DNA of 20,552 bases, from positions 1 through 20,552 of IMG/VR virus record IMGVR_UViG_3300030002_000130; one strand, given 5' to 3'. Shown here piece after piece: positions 1 to 7,920 of this stretch. The notes under the pieces were generated by a model. It saw only the letters and a list, made by a program, of their open reading frames with translations, was not told where the DNA came from and searched no databases. How positions within the stretch are numbered: the stretch's first letter is position 1; every line of letters starts with the position of its first letter. Both the position numbers and the translations under genes were made by a program. The DNA is from a virus.

Positions 1-186
1 CTCTTGCACAGCCCTGTCTGCGATCTCCCGCACAGTAGGGATAATGAAGGAGTCGTCTTTCAGAGTGATGCCCGGATAGCCAAGGCCTTTCGGCCTTTCG
101 TTCTGCGGTTCAAGTTGACAGACCTGTAGCAAAGCCACGAGGTCTGCCTCCGGTATGTTTGACGGTACTACAATGTGCTCGTTCAT
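1..186 (-). CDS. Unknown protein downstream of tail fibre (partial, runs off left edge)
   Basis: An open frame begins at an ATG at 186-184 and stays open for 62 codons to the window edge, so the C-terminus is missing. The visible protein starts MNEHIVVPSN and includes a stretch reading KGLGYPGITLKDD. It has no signal peptide, membrane segment or motif I recognise. The start is supported by an AAGGAG Shine-Dalgarno that overlaps the stop codon of the fibre gene, 7 nt before the ATG, so the two genes are probably translationally coupled. In many myophages the gene after a fibre encodes a fibre chaperone, a second fibre part or an unrelated small protein. Position alone suggests a fibre-associated role, but nothing in the visible residues proves it. 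Confidence 0.7.
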   Translation of the reverse strand, partial: MNEHIVVPSNIPEADLVALLQVCQLEPQNERPKGLGYPGITLKDDSFIIPTVREIADRAVQE

Positions 187-197
187 TCCTGCGCTCC

Positions 198-2213
198 TTA
201 GAAAACGATCTTGACTTCGCCATCGCCGCCCTTGCCACCAGCCGCGCCACCTGTCCAACCCCCTGACGAACCGCCACCGCCACCGCCCTTGCGTCCTGCG
301 TAGCCAGAGATGCCAGCACCTGAGTCAGCACCTGCACCGCCTAGCTGACCTGCATCGCCACCCCCACCACCACCACCTCCGCAATAACCGCCGGCACTGT
401 CGACGCCCTTGGCACCTGCATTGTTTCCTGTGGCTGCTGTCCCGTCTACGTGAATTCCACCAGCTGGGCCTGAACCTCCACGCGAACCACGACCACCAGT
501 GCCACCTGAAGGATCTATACCGAGGCCACCTTCTGAGTACCCTGGATCAGTTCCGCAACAGAAGCTGTAGGCACCTTGACCACCCAAGCCTCCGGGAACG
601 GAAGTATTGAAGGCCTGAGTACTCTCGCCAGTAACCCCAGTGTTCGCTAAACCAGCTGCTACACTAAGGCCACCCGTGCCGCCCTTGCCGACCACGATAG
701 TCTTCGGGACACCTGCCAGCAGTTCGATATTGGCAAGGGCTCGATGACCACCTGCTCCGCCACCTCCACCAGCACCACCCCATGCGTAGTTGCTGTTGCC
801 CGACGGAACTGCAGCACCGCCACCACCGCCACCACCAGCGCCGATCAAGTCAGACGCACCGACTGTCGTGTTAGGTGGCACGAAGGAGAACGTACCCGCG
901 GTTGCGTAAGTGACTGTCGATTTGCGTGTGATCGAGTCGTAGATGAAGCTTGTCGATCCGGGGAACATTGCCTGAGTCGGAACAACCCATGCCAGCTCTG
1001 ACGAATACGCCCACGGTACTTGCACGGTAGTACGCAGACCGAACGAATCTCGGATCTCGCACTGAACAACACCCTGAGCAATACCGCCATTGGCCAACTG
1101 TGCCCGTACTGAAACGGTTGCTTTGGTTGGATCGTCGAAAGTAGCCAGACCAGATACGTTCGACCAGTAGTAGACGTAGGGAGCATTGCCCTCCGCAAGT
1201 GCAGTGACGCTTGCCGCTGCTTCGCCTCCGCCGTTGATCGAAGCTGTGAGGTTCGCCACGGACACTGTAGCACTCAACGGCTGTACTGCATTGGCAATGA
1301 TCTGTCGCAGGTTCGACCACAAGCTGAAAGCTGTACCGATCGCGGGATCATTGATGTGAATCCCGACAGTTGAACCCGACCCCGGAATCGAAGGCAACGG
1401 ATCAGGATTCAGAAGTAGCCGGACAGTGTTGACTGGAGTACCGATATGCTGGATCGAAGCAACTGATCGGAAGTATCCTTCCGCAGTCTCAACGACGAAG
1501 CTTTTGCTCTCGACTGGATACGGGGACAGGTAGGCTTCAGTGTAAGGCCACTGCTCAATCGGGAAATCAAGCCACGTACTTGACGCATTGCCGATAACGA
1601 AATTTCCCAACAGATAAAACGTACCTGCAGGTGTCCATTTGGTATTCGAGCTCTGCACCAACAGCGTACCGTTACCGTTACCGTCAAGCTCTTGCACGAC
1701 TACCAAAGGGATGTCCGGATTCGCGGCCATCTCAGGTGGCACAACTTCCGTCCACGCAGCCACTTGCAGTACGGACTGTTGCGACCCTTCGGCGCTCACT
1801 ATCTGAAACACCGCCACAGACTGCTCGAGTTGAAGCAAGCAGTTGAAGCTGTAAGTCAGCGAGAGGTTGGTGCCGAGGCTTGAGTACTTGCTCTGAGGTT
1901 TGTCAAACGTAGCCTTGGCAAACATCGTACCGTCTTCGAGGTACAAAGCGACTTCACCGAAATCGAACGGACCCGCATCAGGTGGCAGCTTGCACACCAG
2001 ATTGATGATGTTGTTGCCGATATACGAATAGCTCGAGACTGCACCTTCGTACAGCATGTCGCCTGACAGGGACTCTTGTTCCTTTGTCACTTCGTAGCCG
2101 TACGCAGAACCAATGGCAAACCCTTTGATGTTGATGAATGGGCCAGTAGGAGTAGCACGAGATGCTACGGCCAAGCCCTTGCTGGAGATAATTAAAAGTG
2201 GTGTCGACGCCAT
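198..2213 (-). CDS. Tail fibre/adhesin with glycine-rich tip
   Basis: This 671-residue protein is a probable receptor-binding fibre. Residues 1-130 (MASTPLLIISSKGLAVAS...) look like the N-terminal tail-fibre domain that attaches to the baseplate, including FGEVALYLEDGTMFA. Residues about 315-400 resemble a PKD/Ig-like beta-sandwich (VYYWSNVSG, then RDSFGLRTT). A short TFSFVPP strand near 441-447 leads into a glycine-rich region from about 455 to 671 with many GG and GGGGG runs, ending GEVKIVF. That ending is common in glycine-rich phage adhesins. Known polyglycine-II adhesin tips, such as gp38 of T-even-like phage S16, bind outer-membrane receptors with loops between glycine helices; applying that here is inference. 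The start has AGGA 6 nt upstream and lies 8 nt after the preceding gene. Confidence 0.82.
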   Translation of the reverse strand: MASTPLLIISSKGLAVASRATPTGPFINIKGFAIGSAYGYEVTKEQESLSGDMLYEGAVSSYSYIGNNIINLVCKLPPDAGPFDFGEVALYLEDGTMFAKATFDKPQSKYSSLGTNLSLTYSFNCLLQLEQSVAVFQIVSAEGSQQSVLQVAAWTEVVPPEMAANPDIPLVVVQELDGNGNGTLLVQSSNTKWTPAGTFYLLGNFVIGNASSTWLDFPIEQWPYTEAYLSPYPVESKSFVVETAEGYFRSVASIQHIGTPVNTVRLLLNPDPLPSIPGSGSTVGIHINDPAIGTAFSLWSNLRQIIANAVQPLSATVSVANLTASINGGGEAAASVTALAEGNAPYVYYWSNVSGLATFDDPTKATVSVRAQLANGGIAQGVVQCEIRDSFGLRTTVQVPWAYSSELAWVVPTQAMFPGSTSFIYDSITRKSTVTYATAGTFSFVPPNTTVGASDLIGAGGGGGGGAAVPSGNSNYAWGGAGGGGGAGGHRALANIELLAGVPKTIVVGKGGTGGLSVAAGLANTGVTGESTQAFNTSVPGGLGGQGAYSFCCGTDPGYSEGGLGIDPSGGTGGRGSRGGSGPAGGIHVDGTAATGNNAGAKGVDSAGGYCGGGGGGGGDAGQLGGAGADSGAGISGYAGRKGGGGGGSSGGWTGGAAGGKGGDGEVKIVF
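201..851 (-). repeat. Low-complexity glycine-rich coding region of the fibre tip
   Basis: This part of the fibre gene encodes roughly residues 455-671 and is dominated by GGN codons, seen on the plus strand as runs of ccacc and gcc. The pattern is irregular blocks of G-rich sequence separated by short non-glycine loops (for example SGNSNYAW, SVAAGLANT, FCCGTDPGY, GIHVDGTAATG), not an exact tandem repeat. The loops are the likely receptor-contacting and variable segments. Three cysteines (residues 552, 553 and 611) lie inside it. Confidence 0.8.
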
Positions 2214-2221
2214 GATGATTC

Positions 2222-3331
2222 CTAGAGAGGAAGGTTGGATGAAACATTCAGGGGACGCCGTTGAGCATCCCTCGTAAGCCCGTAGATGTAGTTGCCAATA
2301 CCGTAGCTTGCCACGCCAGTCGGGAACGACGCAAGAGACGCACTACCTGATACTGCATCAGTCATCGATTGCGTCAGAGTCCATTGCAACTCCAGCATTG
2401 CTGAGCTGGGTGTAGGACCAGTAGACGTAGGCACCAAAGAGTAATTCTCGTTCTTGGTATCGCCAGAAGGCATGTCAGGCAAGAGCTTGATGAAGAAGGG
2501 ACGATTGGCTAGGGCTACGCTGCCCGCACCAGCTGAAGCCAACTGAGCATTCCGCACAAGGAACTTCGAGGCATAGCCGCGCAGGATACCCTTACTGCGA
2601 CTCTTGACACCCATGAAGCCGAAGTTCGAATCGTCACTGAGCTTGTTGATGATGACACCGTCGACAGTGAGTTCCGAATCGATACACTGGAACATGTCGG
2701 AGTACACCGAGTACGCGGAAGTCTGCAATCCCGTGGTTGACGGGGTGGCCGGGATGTCGAACTGCACACCGTAGCTTCTGAACGTCGAGTCCTTGAGGAC
2801 GATGCTGCGCATGTACCAGCAGTTGGTAACGTTGTCCTGCTGAACGTCAGAGATCACCACCGGTCGATCCAAGTTGGCCTGATACTGACTGTGCAGCAAG
2901 CTACCGGCAAGCAGGACATTGTATGTACCATACGTGGGCTCGTCGTAAAGAGACAAGGTCACGTCGACATTCGACAACACTCGACGCTGGCTCAGAGAGA
3001 AGGTCGACCCCGACTTTAGCAGGATGGTAACCTGCTTGGGCTTATACGTCTCAATGAGACTGAGAGCGAAGTCAAGGGTCTTACAAGTGAGCGTTAGGTA
3101 ACCTAAGCCCTCGGAGGCGTAGACATCTTCGCCGATGAACGGATCAACCTTAATCGTAGGAGGCATCGGATAGTCCCCGTAGTACAAGCCATCAGAGTTC
3201 AGCTTGAGCTTGTTTGCTACGAAGGCTGACACCGGGACGACGCGAGGATCGATAACTTCCGAACCTGGCACCAAGGGTCGGTGCTGCCGGGCTGCTTCGT
3301 CGTAACCGACAACTGGAATCTTAGTAGTCAT
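2222..3331 (-). CDS. Probable beta-helical virion protein (fibre/tailspike-like)
   Basis: This 369-residue protein follows the baseplate wedge genes and precedes the fibre gene. Residues around 45-55 contain DGLYYGDYP, a 'DGLYxG' phrase common in fibre N-termini. From about 75 to 260 the sequence alternates short hydrophobic strands and turns (TLDFALSLI, VTILLKSGSTFSL, VVISDVQQDN, RSIVLKDSTF), as in right-handed beta-helix (pectate-lyase-like) phage proteins. No catalytic motif stands out, so I infer a structural or receptor-facing role in the baseplate rim or a short fibre rather than a known glycanase. The start is preceded by AAGGAAG with 7 nt spacing. It could also be a baseplate adaptor for the long fibre. 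Confidence 0.65.
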   Translation of the reverse strand: MTTKIPVVGYDEAARQHRPLVPGSEVIDPRVVPVSAFVANKLKLNSDGLYYGDYPMPPTIKVDPFIGEDVYASEGLGYLTLTCKTLDFALSLIETYKPKQVTILLKSGSTFSLSQRRVLSNVDVTLSLYDEPTYGTYNVLLAGSLLHSQYQANLDRPVVISDVQQDNVTNCWYMRSIVLKDSTFRSYGVQFDIPATPSTTGLQTSAYSVYSDMFQCIDSELTVDGVIINKLSDDSNFGFMGVKSRSKGILRGYASKFLVRNAQLASAGAGSVALANRPFFIKLLPDMPSGDTKNENYSLVPTSTGPTPSSAMLELQWTLTQSMTDAVSGSASLASFPTGVASYGIGNYIYGLTRDAQRRPLNVSSNLPL

Positions 3332-3358
3332 TGCTGCGCTTCCTTTTCAAAATGAAAC

Positions 3359-4672
3359 TTACCAATATGGAACCCACACGTTCGGGTAGAGTTCGTATAG
3401 TCCTTGTGGGCTCGTGATCGGTATAGGCGATACTCCAAAATAGGTTCGTGGGTGAACCCCTTCCATGAAGGCTACTAGGCCTATGAACTCCGGGGCATAC
3501 GCATCGACTGGAGTCAGCGCGTCAACCATACAACCGGCATTCACGATAGGAACGTCGTTGACGTCCGTCACTAGGAACTCGTAGATGAATGAGTCCGTCG
3601 TAGCCAATGCCGTGCGGCTCATGTATCCTGGGATCCGTGCTGGCGACCTGTTGCTACCCGGCACCTTAACCCACACCAAGTTGTCACCGCAGAGAACCTT
3701 ACCTTCACCGAAGCATTTCGTCGGCAAGCTATGAGCAAATGCAGAAGCCTGATAGGCTTTGCCGTAGACGGGTAGCTTCTTCCCATCGTGCGTCTTGATC
3801 CAACCCGAAGGCTGTCCAAGGAAGTACGACACCTGCGGTCCTACTGTAGAGTAGAACAGCGTGGACACCCAGTCGAAAGTATTCATGGGTGGTGGATCTG
3901 CACCGAACGAATCCTTGTTGCTGATGACTAGTGCGTTCTCACATAGCAGAGCAACTGCCACTATGTCGGCAGTGGTCGACTCATAGGTGGGAACAATAGG
4001 AATGTCAAAGACTTGCTCGATGCTCTGCAAGACCAGATTGTAGTTGGCAACGTCGTCGAAGAACTTCGTCAAGACCTGAGGTTCCATCTCGAGGTTGCCT
4101 TTGACTGTCAGGGACACGTGTGTCGTTGGATACCAAGTTCCTCCATCCCATAGAGGGATGCCAATACGAGCATCGCCCTCAGGTACGAAAGTGTCGTAGT
4201 CCTCTGTCCAGAGCTTCACTAGAGTGAAGTCCTGACTCAAACAGAAGTTGAGGAAATCGATGGCTGCGTACTTCCCCTTCTCCAGCCAGTACTGCCCAAC
4301 GAAGCGGGACAACGCTAAGTACGCAGACTCAGTGATCACACCTGAGTTGGAGAGCTTCATGCCGAGAAGGTTGACCTGCTTGATAAGCAAGGGCTTCTCG
4401 GGGATGCCCCAATCTTCAAAGGCGACCATCGCTTGCGCTTCGATCTTTGCTTCCACGTCTGGGCTGTCAACCCACATGTTGCGAATGTTGTGGAAGGCAT
4501 CAAGCTTGGCATCAACGAGTTCACCAAAGACTTCATCTATCGCGTTCGTGTAACCGACGAAGTATGGATTGATTGCCAAGTAAGGTGGGAGCAGTATAGA
4601 CTTGGGCAGGCTGTAACCCAAGCGACTGTTCAGTGCAGGACTGCTTGTAGGGAGATCAAGTGTGTAAATCAT
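3359..4672 (-). CDS. Baseplate wedge protein, probable gp7/tail protein I type
   Basis: This 437-residue protein starts 3 nt after the gp6/gpJ-like wedge gene, the place where P2/Mu-type phages encode tail protein I and T4 encodes gp7. Residues 29-67 (LPPYLAINPYFVGYTNAIDEVF and following) are helical and amphipathic. Residues 121-150 (RFVGQYWLEKGKYAAIDFLN and following) and a GGTWYPTTHVSL stretch near 177-188 resemble the region of tail-I-like proteins that links baseplate J to the fibre. The C-terminal third is less recognisable. No signal peptide or transmembrane segment is visible. Family assignment rests mainly on gene order and general character, not on a decisive motif. Expected role: join the wedge core to the fibre-attachment periphery of the baseplate. 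Confidence 0.6.
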   Translation of the reverse strand: MIYTLDLPTSSPALNSRLGYSLPKSILLPPYLAINPYFVGYTNAIDEVFGELVDAKLDAFHNIRNMWVDSPDVEAKIEAQAMVAFEDWGIPEKPLLIKQVNLLGMKLSNSGVITESAYLALSRFVGQYWLEKGKYAAIDFLNFCLSQDFTLVKLWTEDYDTFVPEGDARIGIPLWDGGTWYPTTHVSLTVKGNLEMEPQVLTKFFDDVANYNLVLQSIEQVFDIPIVPTYESTTADIVAVALLCENALVISNKDSFGADPPPMNTFDWVSTLFYSTVGPQVSYFLGQPSGWIKTHDGKKLPVYGKAYQASAFAHSLPTKCFGEGKVLCGDNLVWVKVPGSNRSPARIPGYMSRTALATTDSFIYEFLVTDVNDVPIVNAGCMVDALTPVDAYAPEFIGLVAFMEGVHPRTYFGVSPIPITSPQGLYELYPNVWVPYW

Positions 4673-4675
4673 AAC

Positions 4676-6415
4676 TCAACCCAAGTTGATTTTCTGTTGG
4701 CGATCAGAGAACTGCACGGTGACAGAAAGATCGCGCAACGAATTGTACCGCACAGGTGTATCGGCAAGCTGGTTTGGAGGATCGCCTGTGGGGTCGACCG
4801 TACCATTGTCTGACCAGAAAAGCGTACCTGCTGGAATGGTTGCCAACAGTCCGATGCTCCCGGCCTTGCGACCATAGATCTTGTAGGCCGCTGCCGATTT
4901 GTTCTCCGGCCAAGAGATATTGATCGCAGCATTCAAGCCGCTGACAACTTGAGGGAATACCCAATGTGCTGGTGGGCCCTCTTCGCCCGACTCCGTCACT
5001 GTTGATATTCCGTAAGCGTACACCAAAGGACTCAGGATACCAGCACCGGGGATTACAGTAGCTGTCGGCTGTGGGCTCTCAGGAGCAGTAACGATCATGC
5101 TACCGGCAGGACTGAGAACCTTGACGTAGGAGATCTCACCCGGGGCTGCGGCAAAGCAGGCCTCTACGAGATCTGACTCATGGAAGTTCGTCATCAGCAA
5201 GCCAGGCTGGGCAGAGAACAGGTTCTTGAGACCTGCACGTACCTTGCTCTCGACCTCGCTAGGGATCGCAGTGTTGAAACAATACACAGCTACAGACACG
5301 TCCCGACCGATCGGGATTGGGTCTTGCCAGATGAAGTAGGGTGCATACATCGACACTTCCTGACAGAACTTGCAGAAATCACGCTTCTGTTCTGCTGTCC
5401 ACGGGCTGGTAGTCAAGGCAGCTACACGAATGACGTTCATCCATTTCACGTCGCGAGGATTGAGTTCCCGTTGCGCTTGCGTGATAGCGTCCACGATGCC
5501 GGGATACAGATTCACGATGGCCTTGTACTGTGGCTTCGTTACTGCGGAGGAGTACGTACCGAACGCACCTGACTCGACGTTCTTGTAAGCTAGGGTGCTT
5601 TTCTCATCGGCGCCTCCAGTTGGGTTGGCGTAAGCGACACCTGAAATGTCCGGATAGCCTGTTACGATCAGCCGCTTGTTGAAAGTTACTAAGGAGTCGC
5701 CATTACCGCCCTTGGTAAGCACATAGATCACGGTGACCAAGTCATTGACTGACGGCTTCGTTCCGTACTTGCCGGAACCAAACTGAATCATCAGGCGCCC
5801 GTCGGAGTGCGTCAGGTCTGAGTAGGCCGGAAGGTTCTCGTAGTTCCACAGGCCGCCGTATGCCTTCGGCAGGATGTTGGAGTTGAGCATAACGACCACA
5901 TCGTGATCGCTGACTGCAAACGCATCTTCGACAGACACGAAGGCTTGAAGGTCGGAGCCTAAACCGGACACTTGGTATGCTTTGACCTCACCCTCATACA
6001 CAGGGGTATCCAAGGGTACGTTGGCTTCAAGAGTCAACACGTCCCGATTGAAACACAAGTAGCCACCGATGTTGATCTGTGTGTAAGGTGACAGCGTTAC
6101 GTCGACAGGAGAAGTCATCGTGACTGGAACGGAGGCTGGGAGCTTACGGGTCAAGCGGATGCCCTGCATGACTGCAATAGCACGAATGGCTCCGTCAGAC
6201 TGCACGGTGTCCGGAAACGAATCTTCGAAGTAGCGAAGGAGCTTTGCGTTGTTGAACGTACCGATGGTCGAGATCAACTGGATCAAAGCCGTAGAGGTCT
6301 GCGTGGTAAGTGTGCCTCGCCACGTGGCATCGTTGGAAAGCTTTGCCTGAAACTGAGTTACGAATTGATCGAAGTCGACAGTTGCGTCGGACAATGCGAA
6401 TGGTGACTGAGACAT
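4676..6415 (-). CDS. Baseplate wedge protein, gp6/baseplate-J family, with FN3-like insertion
   Basis: This 579-residue protein is the main wedge subunit, which in T4 (gp6) and P2 (gpJ) dimerises to form the ring around the hub and drives sheath contraction. The N-terminus (DFDQFVTQFQAKL, then TSTALIQLISTIGTFNNAKLLRYFEDSF) is the typical helical J/gp6 opening, followed by a beta-rich middle (residues 90-260) and a domain at 290-435 with PRDVKWMNVIRVAAL and IPSEVESKVRAGL. Residues about 445-548 look like a fibronectin type III or similar Ig-like domain (SPLVYAYGISTVTESGEEG, AAYKIYGRKAGSIGLLATI). The protein then returns to a typical J-type ending (SLRDLSVTVQFSD). The start has AAGGGG 6 nt upstream and lies 10 nt after the gp25-like gene. 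Confidence 0.85.
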   Translation of the reverse strand: MSQSPFALSDATVDFDQFVTQFQAKLSNDATWRGTLTTQTSTALIQLISTIGTFNNAKLLRYFEDSFPDTVQSDGAIRAIAVMQGIRLTRKLPASVPVTMTSPVDVTLSPYTQINIGGYLCFNRDVLTLEANVPLDTPVYEGEVKAYQVSGLGSDLQAFVSVEDAFAVSDHDVVVMLNSNILPKAYGGLWNYENLPAYSDLTHSDGRLMIQFGSGKYGTKPSVNDLVTVIYVLTKGGNGDSLVTFNKRLIVTGYPDISGVAYANPTGGADEKSTLAYKNVESGAFGTYSSAVTKPQYKAIVNLYPGIVDAITQAQRELNPRDVKWMNVIRVAALTTSPWTAEQKRDFCKFCQEVSMYAPYFIWQDPIPIGRDVSVAVYCFNTAIPSEVESKVRAGLKNLFSAQPGLLMTNFHESDLVEACFAAAPGEISYVKVLSPAGSMIVTAPESPQPTATVIPGAGILSPLVYAYGISTVTESGEEGPPAHWVFPQVVSGLNAAINISWPENKSAAAYKIYGRKAGSIGLLATIPAGTLFWSDNGTVDPTGDPPNQLADTPVRYNSLRDLSVTVQFSDRQQKINLG

Positions 6416-6425
6416 TACTGACCCC

Positions 6426-6830
6426 TTAAACGACGGCTAGATGAAACTGAATTGATTGCGGGCTGGTATCTGATCCCTGCAACATGCGGAAGGCGATGCG
6501 CACTACATAGCCCGGTATATTCAAATCTGGTTTGATGAACGTGTTCGCCTGATCGAGCTGGATGCGAGGCTCCCAAGTAGCGATGGCTTGCACCATGCAC
6601 ATCCGCATCGACTCTGCAGTACTATCAGAGATAGGCTCTTGCAGGAACTGGTACCAGAAGGAACCATACAGAGGCTCGAAGGTTCTGGAGCGCCCACCGA
6701 TAGGGCAATTGAAAAGGTTGAACAGCCCTGACACCTTAACTGCAGTGGCATCAGGGATTCTGTCAGGCAGTGCGTTCATGCCTATCAACGAATTTACATC
6801 AATCCAAACGGCACCCTGTAACGAATCCAT
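6426..6830 (-). CDS. Baseplate wedge subunit, gp25 family
   Basis: This 134-residue protein matches the small gp25/gpW-type baseplate subunit in length and layout. Residues 36-58 (LFNLFNCPIGGRSRTFEPLYGS) and 60-90, ending WEPRI (residues 86-90), carry the conserved 'EPR' core motif of gp25 proteins, which stabilises the sheath initiation ring and the wedge core bundle. The C-terminus is a beta hairpin (GYVVRIAFRML). It sits directly upstream of the gp6/J-like gene, the usual order in contractile tails and contractile injection systems. The start has AAGGA with 6 nt spacing. There is no sign of fusion or truncation. Confidence 0.9.
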   Translation of the reverse strand: MDSLQGAVWIDVNSLIGMNALPDRIPDATAVKVSGLFNLFNCPIGGRSRTFEPLYGSFWYQFLQEPISDSTAESMRMCMVQAIATWEPRIQLDQANTFIKPDLNIPGYVVRIAFRMLQGSDTSPQSIQFHLAVV

Positions 6831-6849
6831 AACTAATCCTTAGTGAGTA

Positions 6850-7911
6850 CTAACTACCAAGTGACGCAAGGTACTCGTCGTTGGCCTTTTGGTAACGGGC
6901 TTTAGCAACCTTGTATTCTTCAGTCTTGGCGTTCCAAGTATTGAACTCCTCTGAGGTGCTAAACTCTAGGCGCAATGTTCGGTATGCCTCTTTCTCAGCT
7001 TCCGTCGCATTAGGCGCATTAGCTGCTTCTTTAATTGCCTTGTAGTTACGCGCAGCTTGCCACGCCTCTGCCTTCTTCATCAGGGCAACGCATTCTTCCC
7101 CCTTTGCCTTCATGTCGTCTCGGGCTGCTTGACACTCAGCTTTCAGGGCGTCTGTGTTTGCAGGATTAGATGGAGGCACTGGCTGTGCAGGCACAGGAGG
7201 GGCCAAGACCACCTCAGGACTGACAGCTAGTGGCACACTGGCAGGGATGACTGAGCCCCTCAGTGCAGGAACGCAAGCATTCATACTCTGGTGCTCTGTG
7301 GCTAGACCCGGTGGCACGTTGGTGAATTGTTTCATTATGTCGTTGATCGCAGGGGAGTGGTTACCACTTAGGAACGAACCAAAGGCGAAGTTACGAAGTT
7401 GTGCTTGGCCCTGAGCAATCGCTGCTGTCGCTGAGGCTTGCACGTTAGTCAGTGACGCTGTTGTTCCGGACACTAGGGCCGCTATCTGCGTGGCCGTTGC
7501 ATTGGGAACAACTGGAGCTCCCGGTACAGGTGTGGGAGGTATAGGGGCAGTGGCGAGGATGCTCTGTATCTGGGCATGAAGCGAAGAGAGCATAGGCGCC
7601 GTCTGTGTCAATGGCGCAAACGCAGCCTGCATTGTTGCTCCGCCGTCAGTGCCCGGCATAATCCCGTCTGTTGTCTGTACCCGCTTCTGCACAGACTCCA
7701 CTGCAGCCATCACCGGCATGTTGATAGACAGGCTGCTCAAGTTAGAGGCCATGCTGCTGCGAACAGAAGCGAGCATTGCGGTGAGGCCTGTGTCTTGACC
7801 ACCCAGTGCTGGATGACTGTGCAGTTGGCCAAGCTCTGCTGCAATGCCAGTGGTAGGATCTTGCATCAATGATCCAGCACCTGCATTGATGATCGTACTG
7901 AATAAGCTCAT
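6850..7911 (-). CDS. Unknown Ala/Pro-rich coiled-coil protein in the baseplate cluster
   Basis: I do not recognise this 353-residue protein. Residues 1-120 are Ala/Ser/Met-rich and probably helical. A proline-rich linker lies near 122-137 (PIPPTPVPGAPVVP) and a second at about 228-247 (LAPPVPAQPVPPSNP). The last 100 residues are charged and helical (ECQAARDDMKAKGEECVALM and after), typical of a coiled coil. No catalytic motif, membrane segment or signal peptide is visible. It lies between the PAAR spike tip gene (9 nt gap) and the gp25-like gene (19 nt gap), with AAGGA 6 nt before its ATG. Position suggests a hub- or spike-associated structural part, or an assembly chaperone for them. This is inference. 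Confidence 0.75.
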   Translation of the reverse strand: MSLFSTIINAGAGSLMQDPTTGIAAELGQLHSHPALGGQDTGLTAMLASVRSSMASNLSSLSINMPVMAAVESVQKRVQTTDGIMPGTDGGATMQAAFAPLTQTAPMLSSLHAQIQSILATAPIPPTPVPGAPVVPNATATQIAALVSGTTASLTNVQASATAAIAQGQAQLRNFAFGSFLSGNHSPAINDIMKQFTNVPPGLATEHQSMNACVPALRGSVIPASVPLAVSPEVVLAPPVPAQPVPPSNPANTDALKAECQAARDDMKAKGEECVALMKKAEAWQAARNYKAIKEAANAPNATEAEKEAYRTLRLEFSTSEEFNTWNAKTEEYKVAKARYQKANDEYLASLGS

Positions 7912-7920
7912 GACTCGTCC

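Noticed and set aside
845-1320. Alternative minus-strand frames in the fibre gene (and at 110-337)
   Set aside because: Frame shadows of the glycine-rich and beta-rich fibre coding region; Arg/Ser/Cys-rich translations with no recognisable fold or start signal.
198-2213. Diversity-generating retroelement target in the fibre tip
   Set aside because: No reverse transcriptase, accessory gene or template repeat is visible in the window, and the fibre end is glycine-rich, not a C-type lectin fold.
4248-4553. Plus-strand open frames inside the tail genes (for example 4248-4553, 12860-13165, 14085-14630, 14634-15071)
   Set aside because: Each lies opposite a well-supported minus-strand gene with recognisable domains, has low-complexity or non-protein-like composition and lacks a convincing ribosome-binding site.
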